A DNA stretch of 34,395 nt from Candidatus Eiseniibacteriota bacterium (GTDB lineage Bacteria > Eisenbacteria > RBG-16-71-46): positions 1-34,395 of the forward strand of contig JAHFBW010000004.1 of the NCBI GenBank assembly GCA_023249845.1, in the 5' to 3' direction. Positions within the stretch are counted from its first letter, which is position 1. Each line of letters begins with the position of its first letter. This document shows, in pieces, positions 18,158 to 27,600 of this stretch. The position numbers and the translations under genes were made by a program. The notes beneath the pieces are model-generated. The model was not told where the DNA came from and searched no databases. It saw only the letters and a list, made by a program, of their open reading frames with translations.

Positions 18158-18537
18158 AAGCACTCGTGGTGGATGATTCGCGCGCGATGCGCCGCATCAT
18201 CGCGAAGTACCTGGTCGAGCTGGGCTTCGAGGTGCACGAGGCGGGCTCCGGCCTCGAGGCGCTCGTCCAAGCGCCCAAGATCCCCGGGCTGTCGTTCATC
18301 CTGCTTGATTGGAACATGCCCGAGATGGACGGCCGCACGCTACTCGAACGGCTGCGGGCCGATCCGGACTTCGCCGACATCCCGGTGATGATGGTGACCA
18401 CCGAGAGCGAGATGGAGCAGGTTGAGGTGGCGCTGCAGGCCGGGGCGAGCGAGTACCTGATGAAGCCGTTCGATCGCGCCGCGTTGCGCGAGAAGCTGCT
18501 GTTGCTCGGATTCGATCCCGAGGAAAAGGCCGCCTGA
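18154..18537 (+). CDS. cheY: Chemotaxis response regulator CheY
   Basis: MKALVVDDSRAMRRIIAKYL...FILLDWNMPEMDG...MMVTTE...EYLMKPFD; all phosphorylation residues intact. Confidence 0.93.
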   Translation: MKALVVDDSRAMRRIIAKYLVELGFEVHEAGSGLEALVQAPKIPGLSFILLDWNMPEMDGRTLLERLRADPDFADIPVMMVTTESEMEQVEVALQAGASEYLMKPFDRAALREKLLLLGFDPEEKAA

Positions 18538-18550
18538 GGGCGCCGCCCGC

Positions 18551-19660
18551 ATGAGCGAGATCCGGGTCCTCCTCGTGGATGACAGCGTCGCGGTACGCCG
18601 CGCGCTGGGCGACGCACTCATGGCCGAGCCCGGCTTCCACGTGTGCGGCTCGGCGCCGAACGGCCTGCTCGGGCTCGAGCTGCTCGCGCGCTCGCGGCCC
18701 GACGTGATCGTCTTGGACCTCGAGATGCCGGTGCTCGACGGCCTCGAGTTCCTGTCGCGCATGCGCTCGGAGCACCCCAAGCTGCCGGTGGTGGTGTTCA
18801 GCGGGGCGGTGGGCCACGGCAACGAAGCGACGCTCGAGGCGATGTGGCGCGGCGCGAGTGACTACGTGCTGAAGCCGCAGGGGCTGTCCTCCGAGGAGCT
18901 GCTCCCGTTCCTGCGCCGCGAACTGTTCCCGCGTCTGCGCGCGCTCGCGGGCCCCGCGCTGGCGCCGGAGGCCTCGCCTCCTCGTCCGCTACGGCTGCCG
19001 AGCGTCGTCGCGGCACAGGTCCGGCCCACGCCCGTGGCGGCACGGCCGTCCGGACGCGAGCCCACGCCGAGCATCGTCGTCGTGGGTGCTTCCACCGGCG
19101 GGCCGCGCGCTCTCGCGGCGGTGCTCAGCGAGCTCGTGCCGGACTTCCCGCTCCCCATCGTGGTGGTGCAGCACATGCCGGTCGAGATGACGGCGTTCTT
19201 CGCGGACGGTCTCGCGCGCAACTGCCCGCTTCCCGTGCACCTCGCGGGGGCCGGCCAGACCGTGGCCCCCGGCACCGTGTGGTTGGCGCCGGGCGGCACG
19301 CATCTCGTCCTGGAGAGCGAGGGCGCGCGCGCGCGCTTCCGGCTCGACAACGGCCCCGAGGAGAACGGCTGCCGCCCGTCGGTGGATCCGCTGTTCCGCT
19401 CCGCCACGCGGGTGTTCGGCTCCGGCGTGCTCGCCGTGGTGCTCACGGGCATGGGACAGGACGGCCTGGCCGGCGCGCGCGCCGTGCACGCCGCACACGG
19501 TCGCGTGATCGTGCAGGATGAAGCTTCGAGTATCGTCTGGGGGATGCCTGGCGCCATCGCGCGCGCTGGCGTCGCGCACGCCGTGCTACCGCTCACGCAA
19601 CTCGGCTCCGAAATCCTCTCGCGCACGCGGTCTCGCGGCGCTCGCGACCGGGCGGCGTGA
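18551..19660 (+). CDS. cheB: Protein-glutamate methylesterase CheB
   Basis: Receiver VDDS...VLDLEMPVLDGLEFL, catalytic domain GASTGGPRAL, VVQHMP, VVLTGMGQDG. Confidence 0.96.
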   Translation: MSEIRVLLVDDSVAVRRALGDALMAEPGFHVCGSAPNGLLGLELLARSRPDVIVLDLEMPVLDGLEFLSRMRSEHPKLPVVVFSGAVGHGNEATLEAMWRGASDYVLKPQGLSSEELLPFLRRELFPRLRALAGPALAPEASPPRPLRLPSVVAAQVRPTPVAARPSGREPTPSIVVVGASTGGPRALAAVLSELVPDFPLPIVVVQHMPVEMTAFFADGLARNCPLPVHLAGAGQTVAPGTVWLAPGGTHLVLESEGARARFRLDNGPEENGCRPSVDPLFRSATRVFGSGVLAVVLTGMGQDGLAGARAVHAAHGRVIVQDEASSIVWGMPGAIARAGVAHAVLPLTQLGSEILSRTRSRGARDRAA

Positions 19661-20520
19661 GCCTCGGCCCGGCGTCCGATCGCCGCCTGAACGCGCTCAC
19701 GGAGGCGGATCATACCTATCTCCGCCGCCTGCTCCACGAGCGCACGGGTGTCGTGCTGGACCAGAGCCGCGACGCGTTCGTCGAGATGCGATTGGGCTCG
19801 CTCGCGACCGAGACGGGTATCGGCTCGCTGCCCGAGGTCATGGAAGCGCTCCGCACCGAGGAGAGCTGGGGCATCCTGCACCGGCTCGTCGTGGAGTCGC
19901 TCGCCATCTCCGAGACGTCGTGGTTTCGCGACGCCCACCTGTGGGAGGAGCTGCGCGAGACCATCCTGCCCGAGCTGCTCGAACGTCGCTCTGGAGTGCG
20001 CCGGCTCAACCTGTGGAGCGCTGCCTGCGCGAGCGGACAGGAGCCCTACAGCCTCGCGATGCTTCTGCAAGAACAGGGCCCGTTGCTCGCCGGGTGGAAC
20101 GTGGAGCTGCTCGCCACGGACTTCTCGCAGACCATCCTCAAGCGCGCCCGCGGCGGCATGTTCAGCCAGATCGAGATGAACCGCGGCCTGCCGGTGACGA
20201 ACCTCGTACGGCATTTCCGGAAAACGACCGACGCTTGGGAGTTGAAGCCCGAGGTGCGTTCCCGTGTCGAGTTCCGCGAGCTGAATCTCGCGATTCCCTG
20301 GCCGGTGCTGCCGCAGATGGACCTCGTGCTCATGCGCAACGTGCTGCTGTACTTCGAACCGGCGCTGCGGCAGCGCGTGCTGCGCCGGCTCGCTCAGACG
20401 CTGCATCCAGACGGCATCCTGGTGCTCGGCTCGGGCGAGACCACGCTCACCATGGACGACACATTCGAAGGCGTTCCCCTCGAGCGCACGGTGGTGTACC
20501 GGCGCCGAGGCCGCCGATAA
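19657..20520 (+). CDS. cheR: Chemotaxis methyltransferase CheR
   Basis: SETSWFRDAHLWEELRETILPEL, LNLWSAACASGQEPYSLAMLL, LLATDFSQTILKRARGG, LVLMRNVLLYF; GTGA overlap with cheB. Confidence 0.95.
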   Translation: MSLGPASDRRLNALTEADHTYLRRLLHERTGVVLDQSRDAFVEMRLGSLATETGIGSLPEVMEALRTEESWGILHRLVVESLAISETSWFRDAHLWEELRETILPELLERRSGVRRLNLWSAACASGQEPYSLAMLLQEQGPLLAGWNVELLATDFSQTILKRARGGMFSQIEMNRGLPVTNLVRHFRKTTDAWELKPEVRSRVEFRELNLAIPWPVLPQMDLVLMRNVLLYFEPALRQRVLRRLAQTLHPDGILVLGSGETTLTMDDTFEGVPLERTVVYRRRGRR

Positions 20521-20543
20521 CGATTGGAAGAGAGGAGCGAGAC

Positions 20544-21020
20544 ATGAGCGCCAAGATCATCCCCATCCAGGAATGGCTGAAGACATTTCGAAGCGCGGCG
20601 GACGAGCTGGCGCGCACGTCGCTGCGATTCGATCCCAAGTCGGTCCCGGCGCGCGGCGAGGAGTCTAGCGAGCCGGGTGCTTACATCGCCATCCTCTCCC
20701 CGCACAACGCCGTGCACCTCGGGATCTCGGCCTCTCCTCCGGAGTGCCGCGCGCTGGCGCGCGCGCTGCTCGGCCTGCGCCAGGACGAGGTGCTCTCGGA
20801 CCGCGACGTCGTGGACGGCCTCTCCGAGGTCATGAACATCCTCGCCGGCAAGGTGAAGGCGAGCATGGCGGGCCGAGACGGCCAGCTGCACCTGGGGCTT
20901 CCCATGTACGTGAAGGATCCGATCCGCGCCGGCAAGGAGTCCGAGGCCGTCTCCGCCGAGGCGAAGCTCGGCCCCGTCGATTGCACGCTGCGCGTGTACC
21001 GGAGGCAGCGGGCGGCATGA
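20544..21020 (+). CDS. cheX: CheX-like chemotaxis phosphatase
   Basis: VVDGLSEVMNILAGKVKASMAG with the ExxN motif of CheX/CheC-type phosphatases; SD AGAGGAG; end of the che operon. Confidence 0.75.
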   Translation: MSAKIIPIQEWLKTFRSAADELARTSLRFDPKSVPARGEESSEPGAYIAILSPHNAVHLGISASPPECRALARALLGLRQDEVLSDRDVVDGLSEVMNILAGKVKASMAGRDGQLHLGLPMYVKDPIRAGKESEAVSAEAKLGPVDCTLRVYRRQRAA

Positions 21021-21022
21021 GC

Positions 21023-21042
21023 GCTGGGGCGGCCGCCCCAGC
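21023..21042. terminator. 20-bp perfect palindrome GCTGGGGCGGCCGCCCCAGC immediately after cheX (terminator-like or binding site)
   Basis: Starts 3 nt after the cheX stop; no U-tract. Confidence 0.45.
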
Positions 21043-21069
21043 TCACATCCTCGTCAAGCCCGTGCATTC

Positions 21070-21095
21070 GCCTGCCGATACGCCTCTCGGCAGGC
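21070..21095. terminator. Hairpin GCCTGCCGA-tacgcctc-TCGGCAGGC
   Basis: Perfect 9-bp stem, 8-nt loop; second structure after the che operon; no U-tract. Confidence 0.45.
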
Positions 21096-21264
21096 TCCGC
21101 CATCCCGGGACAGGCCTCTGGCCGCATGCCCGTGATGGATCCGCCCTTCGCTCGCGCTCCATGGACGGAACCTCGCCCGGTCGTGCGTTCACGGTCCCCA
21201 TCCACCGTGCGCCGCTGCCGCGTTGCCATCGTCCGCCCTTGCGGACCGACAGGGAGGTCCTGCG

Positions 21265-21768
21265 ATGCACCGCTCCATCCGTCTCGCGCTTGCCCTCGCA
21301 TTCACGGGAACCGCACTCGCGGCGTCCGTCGTGTTCGCGGCGGGCGGCGTCACCGTGGAACTCACCGCGAATCGCGTCACGAAGGCGCAGGGCCGTGAAC
21401 TGCTGGCCTCCGCCGACCAGGCGCGGCCGGGCGAAGTGCTCGAGTACCAGGCGCGCTACAAGAACGACGGCACGGGTGACGCCAGGGGACTCGCGGCCAC
21501 GCTGCCGATCCCGCGCGGCACGCAGTACGTGCCGGGCACCGCGTCGCCGAAGCGCGTCGAGGCGAGCCTCGATGGCCGCACGTTCGCGCCGGTTCCGCTG
21601 ACGCGCCGCGTGCGTACCGCCGACGGACGCACCGTCGTGCGCGAGGTGCCGGTGTCCGAGTACCGCGCGCTCCGCTGGGCGCTCGGCACGCTGCCCGCTC
21701 GCCAGAGCCGGCTCGTGACCGCGCGCGTGAAGGTCGAGCCCACGCAGGTCGCTGTCGAGACGCAGTGA
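21265..21768 (+). CDS. Secreted short DUF11-like domain protein
   Basis: ATG 21265 after GGGAGG; signal peptide MHRSIRLALALAFTGTALAASVVFAAG; GEVLEYQARYKNDGTGDARGLAATLPIPRGTQYVPGTA is DUF11-like. Confidence 0.75.
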   Translation: MHRSIRLALALAFTGTALAASVVFAAGGVTVELTANRVTKAQGRELLASADQARPGEVLEYQARYKNDGTGDARGLAATLPIPRGTQYVPGTASPKRVEASLDGRTFAPVPLTRRVRTADGRTVVREVPVSEYRALRWALGTLPARQSRLVTARVKVEPTQVAVETQ

Positions 21769-21877
21769 GGTTTCGCAGTCCCGTCATCAACCACTTCCCG
21801 GACGTGGCGCGGGACCCATCCGCCCGCCGCGCACACCGAACGGGGACGCACCGGACCCATCCACCGGAGTGTTTCCA

Positions 21878-24499
21878 ATGATCTCCCCACATATCGCTGG
21901 TGTCGTCCGCCAGCGGGTCAAGTCGCCGCTCGGCTGGGCGCGCACCGCTCTCGCGGTGGGTGTGTTCGCCGGGCTCGCGGGGCACGCGTTCGCCGCCCCA
22001 CCCGCTGGCACGTCAATCGGTAACCAGGCCACGGCCACATACCAGGACGCGGCTTCCAACAGCTACACCGTGTCGTCGAACTCGGTGAACACGATCGTGC
22101 AGCAGGTCGCCAGCCTGACACTCACCGCGAACGGCCTCCGCGTCGCGGCGCCCGGCGGCCAGGCCGTGTTCCCGCACGTGCTCACGAACACGGGCAATGG
22201 CACGGACTCGTTCTCGCTCTCCGGAGCAAACCAGGGTGGTGATGACTTCGACCTCACCGGGCTCGTGCTCTACGTGGACGCGGACGGGAACGGCGTGCCC
22301 GACAACTTCACGCCCGTCACCACGACCGGTCCGCTCGCCGCGGGCGCGTCCTACCGCTTCGTCGCGGTGGGCTCGGTACCCGGGACGGCGCTTTCCGGCA
22401 ATGTCGGCATGTTGTCCGTGAACGCGGCCAGCGCGTTCGACGCGGGTCAGACGGCGTCGAACACCGACCAAGTCACGGTGTCCACGAACGCCGTGGTGAA
22501 CGTGACCAAGGCCGTGAGCGCCGCAAACGGCGCATCGCCGAGCGGCCCGTACACCTACACCCTCACGTATACGAACTCGGGGAACGCGACCGCCGCCGGC
22601 GTGCGCCTCACCGACCTCGTGCCTGCGGGCATGACGTACGTGGCCGGCAGCGGCCGCTGGAGCGCCACCGGCGCGACGGTGCTGTCCGACGCGGACTCGT
22701 CCGACACGCACACGGCGGGCGCTAACTCGATCCGCTACGACTGGAATGCCGCGACGCCGGGTGCGGTCACGGCCATCGTTACGCAAGTGCCGCCCGGCCA
22801 GTCCGGAAGCGTCACCTTCGACGTCACGGTGAACGCGGGCCTGGCGCCGCAAACGATCGGCAACACCGCGCGCTTCGCCTACAACGACGGCGCGGCCGAC
22901 GTCGGCCCGTTCTTCACGAACACGGCGCCGTTCACCGTGGACCAGTCCGCCTCGGCCACGTTCATCGGTCAGGTGGTGCCGAGCGCGCTGCAGGGCGGCA
23001 CGGTGTCGTTCACGAACGTCCTCACGAACACCGGCAACGGCGCCGACGTCTTCGACATCTCGACCGCCGGCAGCACGTTCCCGGGCGGCTCCATCGTGCA
23101 GCTCTTCCAGAGCGACGGCGTCACGCCGCTCACGGACTCGAACGGTAACCTCACGCCGGACGTGGGCCCGCTCGCTCCCGGCGCCAGCTACAACGTCATC
23201 CTGCGCGTCACGTTGCCGGCGGGCGCCACCGGCGGCCCATACCAGGTCTCGAAGACCGCCACGTCGGCCACCGATCCGCTCGTGGCGCCGACCGCGCTCG
23301 ACGTCCTCACCTCGATCACCGCGAACACGGTGGATGTCACGAACAACGCCGCGCTTCCCGGCGGCTCGGGCGCCGGCACGGGTCCGGAAGGTGCGTTCGT
23401 GGACCGTCAGGTCGTGGCTTCGGGCAACACCGCCCGCTTCACGCTGTACGTCAACAACACCAGCGCGCAGCCCGACGCGTATGACCTCGCGGCCAGCACC
23501 GTGGGCACGTTCGCGTCGCTCACGCTGCCGGCGGGATGGACGGTGACGTTCCGCGACGGCTCGAACGCCGTCATCACCAGCACCGGGCCGATCGCGGCCG
23601 GTGGCAACATGCTCGTCTACGCCGACGTGGGCGTGGCCGCGGGCTTCGCGAGCGGTGACGTGGAGATCTACTTCCGCGCGCACTCTCCGGTGTCCCTCAC
23701 CCAGGACGTCATCCATGACCAGGTGGGCGTCACCGCGTCACGCGCGCTGGCCCTGACACCGAACAACACGGCGCAGGTCCTGCCGGGTGGTTACGTGGTC
23801 TACACGCACACGCTGGCCAACAACGGCAACGTGCTCGAGGGCGACGGCGTTGGCAGCACCGTGTCGTTCGCCACAGCCGAGACACAGGTGTCGTGGAACT
23901 CGGCGCTCTACTGGGACACGAACGGCAGCGGGCTGTTCGACGTGGGCGACCTGCCCCTGACGACGCTGTCGTCCATGGGTGGCCTCGCCCCCGGCGCCAC
24001 GTTGCGCGTCTTCGTGCAGGTGTTCGCCCCAGCGGGTTCGCCGCTCGGCACGGTCAACACCACGACCATCACGGCCAGCACGGTGAACGTGGGCTTCGTG
24101 GATCCGGCGCCGGGCGCAGGTCTCGCACAGGACGCCACAACGGTCATCAACGGCCAGGTCACCATCGTCAAGACGCAGGCGCTGGACGCGGCTTGCGATG
24201 GCACCGAGGACGGCGCGTTCACCACGCTGGACCTCACCACCGGAGCGGTGCCGAACGCGTGCATCCGCTACGAGATCACGGTCACGAACATCGGCACGAC
24301 GCCGGTGTCGTCACTGGTGATCAACGACGCGACGCCGGCCTACACCGTGTCGTCGAACGCCGCCTCGGCGTTCAGCTCGCAGGGCTCGATCGTCGTGCCC
24401 GCGGACGGTGCCACCGGCGCGATCACCGCCACGCTGGGCGCGCTGGCGCCCGGAGCCTCGGTGACGATCCGGTTCAGCGTTCGCATCGAGTTCCCATGA
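21878..24499 (+). CDS. Secreted DUF11-repeat protein, about 873 aa
   Basis: Signal peptide ending GHAFAAPP; repeated DUF11-like units (VLTNTGNGTDSFSL, YTYTLTYTNSGNATAAGVRLTDLVPAGMTYVAGSG, VLTNTGNGADVFDI). Confidence 0.85.
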   Translation: MISPHIAGVVRQRVKSPLGWARTALAVGVFAGLAGHAFAAPPAGTSIGNQATATYQDAASNSYTVSSNSVNTIVQQVASLTLTANGLRVAAPGGQAVFPHVLTNTGNGTDSFSLSGANQGGDDFDLTGLVLYVDADGNGVPDNFTPVTTTGPLAAGASYRFVAVGSVPGTALSGNVGMLSVNAASAFDAGQTASNTDQVTVSTNAVVNVTKAVSAANGASPSGPYTYTLTYTNSGNATAAGVRLTDLVPAGMTYVAGSGRWSATGATVLSDADSSDTHTAGANSIRYDWNAATPGAVTAIVTQVPPGQSGSVTFDVTVNAGLAPQTIGNTARFAYNDGAADVGPFFTNTAPFTVDQSASATFIGQVVPSALQGGTVSFTNVLTNTGNGADVFDISTAGSTFPGGSIVQLFQSDGVTPLTDSNGNLTPDVGPLAPGASYNVILRVTLPAGATGGPYQVSKTATSATDPLVAPTALDVLTSITANTVDVTNNAALPGGSGAGTGPEGAFVDRQVVASGNTARFTLYVNNTSAQPDAYDLAASTVGTFASLTLPAGWTVTFRDGSNAVITSTGPIAAGGNMLVYADVGVAAGFASGDVEIYFRAHSPVSLTQDVIHDQVGVTASRALALTPNNTAQVLPGGYVVYTHTLANNGNVLEGDGVGSTVSFATAETQVSWNSALYWDTNGSGLFDVGDLPLTTLSSMGGLAPGATLRVFVQVFAPAGSPLGTVNTTTITASTVNVGFVDPAPGAGLAQDATTVINGQVTIVKTQALDAACDGTEDGAFTTLDLTTGAVPNACIRYEITVTNIGTTPVSSLVINDATPAYTVSSNAASAFSSQGSIVVPADGATGAITATLGALAPGASVTIRFSVRIEFP

Positions 24500-24546
24500 T
24501 CTGACATCCGTGCGGCGGGGAGCAGGACGTTCCTCGTCGCCTGCCG

Positions 24547-24566
24547 GGGCCCCCTCACGGGGGCCC
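24547..24566. terminator. GC-rich hairpin GGGCCCCC-tcac-GGGGGCCC
   Basis: Perfect 8-bp stem, 4-nt loop, 48 nt after the upstream stop; followed by TCTCCC rather than a U-tract. Confidence 0.5.
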
Positions 24567-24645
24567 TCTCCCAACGCTTCGCGACGCCGTCACTCCGGAA
24601 CTGAACTCCGGAGGGCGGCGCTCGCGGGGCTTCCGGGGTTCTCGC

Positions 24646-27600
24646 ATGTCCCGTGGCATCACCTGGCTCGAGCGAGTTCTTCGCGTTCACGCGCGCGCGC
24701 GTGTGTGCGCGTTTATTATGCTGCTCACCAGCGCGGCCCTTCCCGGGGTCGCCGCCGCCGCGGCCACCGCCGCGCCCGCCGCCGGCACGCGCATCGACAA
24801 TGTCGCGCGCATCACCGCGGTGGACGCGTCCGGCTCGCCGTTCTCGGGACCGAGCAACGTCGTGCGCGCCGTCGTGCAGGGCCAGGAACGCGTGACGCTC
24901 AGTCCCGACCGTGGCGGCCTCGGTGCTCCCGGCACGAGCGTGACGCTGGCGCACCGACTCGTGAACACGGGCAACCTCGCCAGCGACTTTCGGCTCGACG
25001 CCACGAACCTGGCGCTGGACGGCTTCGACGCGGCGAGCTTCTCGCTGCTCCACGATCGCGACCGGAACGGTGTTGCCGGCGCCGGCGACACGCCGGTCGC
25101 GAACGGTGGCGTGTTGACACTCGCCGCCGGCGACTCCGCCGACGTGCTGCTCACGCTCGGCGTTCCCGCGGTCGCGCCGCTCGGCGCGCTGGCGCTCGTG
25201 CGGCTCGCGGCGACAGGGCTCGCCCAAGGTGCGTGGGCGGCGGTCACGGACACGCTCCGCACGCCCACCGTGGGCTCGCTCCCGGCGCTCACGTTCTGCG
25301 ACGCGCCGGACTACCAGCGCATCACCCGGCTGGCAGCACTCGCGGCACCGCTCTTCGTGCAGGCTCTGGCGCGGGGCTGCGACCTGGACCCAGCTCGCAT
25401 CGAGACCGTACGCCTGACGCTCCGCTCGCGTGCGACGGGGGACCACGAGAACTTCGACGCCGTGGAGACCGCGCCGCATTCCGGCCTGTTCCGGCTCGTG
25501 CCGGGCGCCCCCACGCTCACCGGGACAGGGACGTCTGCGGTGGGCGACGGCGTGCTCGCGATGACGCGCGGCGATCTCATCACCGCGGAGCTCCCGGGCT
25601 GCGGTAGCGTGCTCACGACCGCGTCGGTGTGGGTGGACCCGCGCTGCCTCGTGTACGAGTCACAGACCGACGCGCCCGTTGGCGGTGTGCGCGTGCGCCT
25701 CGTGGACGTGAGCGGCGCCGGCAACGGCGGCGTGCCGGGTGGCCTCGCGAGCGTGTTCGCCGGCGACGGTGTCACGCCGAGCCCCGCCGACTTGGTCACC
25801 GACGCGCTCGGCCGCTACTCGTTCCCGCTCGTGCCGCGCAGCACGTACCGGCTCGAGGTGTCCCCGCCCGAGCCGTGGCGATTCCCGTCGCGCATGGGCG
25901 CGGCCGCACTGCCGCTCGGGCATCTCACCGACGTCGCCGCGTCCTACGGCGGTGTGTTCACGGCGGCGGACTCGCTCGCGCCGATCGCGGTGGACGTGCC
26001 GGTGGACGCACTGGGGCCCATCGCGCTGTTCGTGGAACACACGGCGTCGCGGCCCGAGGTCGAGTGGGGCGACGAGCTCGAGTATCGCGTACGCATCGCC
26101 AACCGGTCGGACTCGGCACTCACCACGGTGACGCTAGGCGAGACGCTGCCGAGCGGGTTCGCCTACCTGCGCGGCTCGGCGCGCGGAGCGATCGCGATCA
26201 CGGGCTCGAGCGCCCGCCCGACCGGGCTGCCCGCGGTGGACGCCACGAACGCCGGTCCCGCGCTCTCGTTCGGCATCGGCGCATTGGCACCGCACGAGAC
26301 GTACGAGTTCGTGCTCCGCGTGCGCGTGCGCGCCGGTGCGCCCACCGGCGAGGCGCTGGCGGTGGCGCAGGCCACGGCGCGCGCCGCGGTCACGGACGTC
26401 GCGTCCAACGCGGCGCCGGCGCGCGTGCGCGTCCGTGGCGACGTGTTCGGCGACGAGGGCGCCATCGTGGGCAGCGTCTCGGTGCGCACGGGTGAGAGCG
26501 GGGATCCGGCCGGCCTGGCCGGCGTCCGGCTCTTCCTCGACGACGGCACGTGGGCGGTGACCGACGCGCATGGCCGGTTCAGCTTCACCGGCGTCACGCC
26601 CAGGACGCACGCGATCAAGCTCGATCGCACCACGCTGCCGCCGCGCGCGCGGCCGGTGGCGATCGACCGCCGTGATGCGGGCACGCCCGGCCTCCGGTTC
26701 GTGGACCTGACGCGCGGCGAGCTGGTGCACGCCGAGTTCGTCGTGACGGGTGACACGACGACGATGCGCGAGGCGCAGGATCGTCGCATGGCGGCCGCGA
26801 TGCGCGACGAAGCCTCTCGCGCCCTGGCACGCGGCGTCACGAGCCCCGAGCAGCGGCTGCGGAGCGGCGATCCGCGCGCCCTCCCGGCGTCGGCGATCGC
26901 CACCGGCGAGCGCGAGTCGTCCGAGGGACGGCCGACGCCGCTCGCGAGCTCCGCGACCTCGCCCGCGGCCGTGTTCGCCTCGCTCGAGCAATTGCTCCCC
27001 ACGCTCGACCCCGAGTTGGGCTTCGTGGCCCTCTCGGATCTCGACACCGTCGCCACCACGCAGCTCGCCGTACGCGTCAAGGGTCGGCTCGGCATGACGT
27101 TCTCGCTGCGTGTGAACGGCGAGCGCGTACCCGAGTCGCGGGTGGGACGGCGCGTCACCGCGCCGCGCGCCGGTCTCGAGGCGTGGGAATACGTGGGCGT
27201 GACGCTACGCCCGGGCAGAAACCAGCTCGAACTGTCCACACCGCACGCGCGCGGCCGCGTCGTGGTGCGCGTCGTGGTGCCGGCGTCGCTCGGCAACTTG
27301 GTGCTCTCGGGGCCCAGGCTCGCGTCCGCCGACGGCCGGAGCGCGGCGCTCCTGACGCTCGCCGCCACGGATTCCGCCGGCGTGCCCGTGGGCGTGCGCA
27401 CGCTGGTGACGCTCGAGAGTTCACTCGGTCGGCTCGCGGTGCGCGATCTGGATCCGGCGCAGGCTGGCGTGCAGGTGGCGGTGGAAGGCGGGATCGTCGA
27501 GGTGCCGCTCGTGGCCCCGGCCTCGCCGGGACGCGCGCGCATCACCGCCAGGTCGGGGGCGATCCAGACCGCCGCGCTCGTGGAGTTCGTGCCGGAGATG

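Noticed and set aside
15713-18163. 816-aa minus-strand ORF opposite the MCP genes
   Set aside because: Ser/Ala/Arg-rich shadow of the MCP coding strand; the plus-strand frames carry clear MCP motifs.
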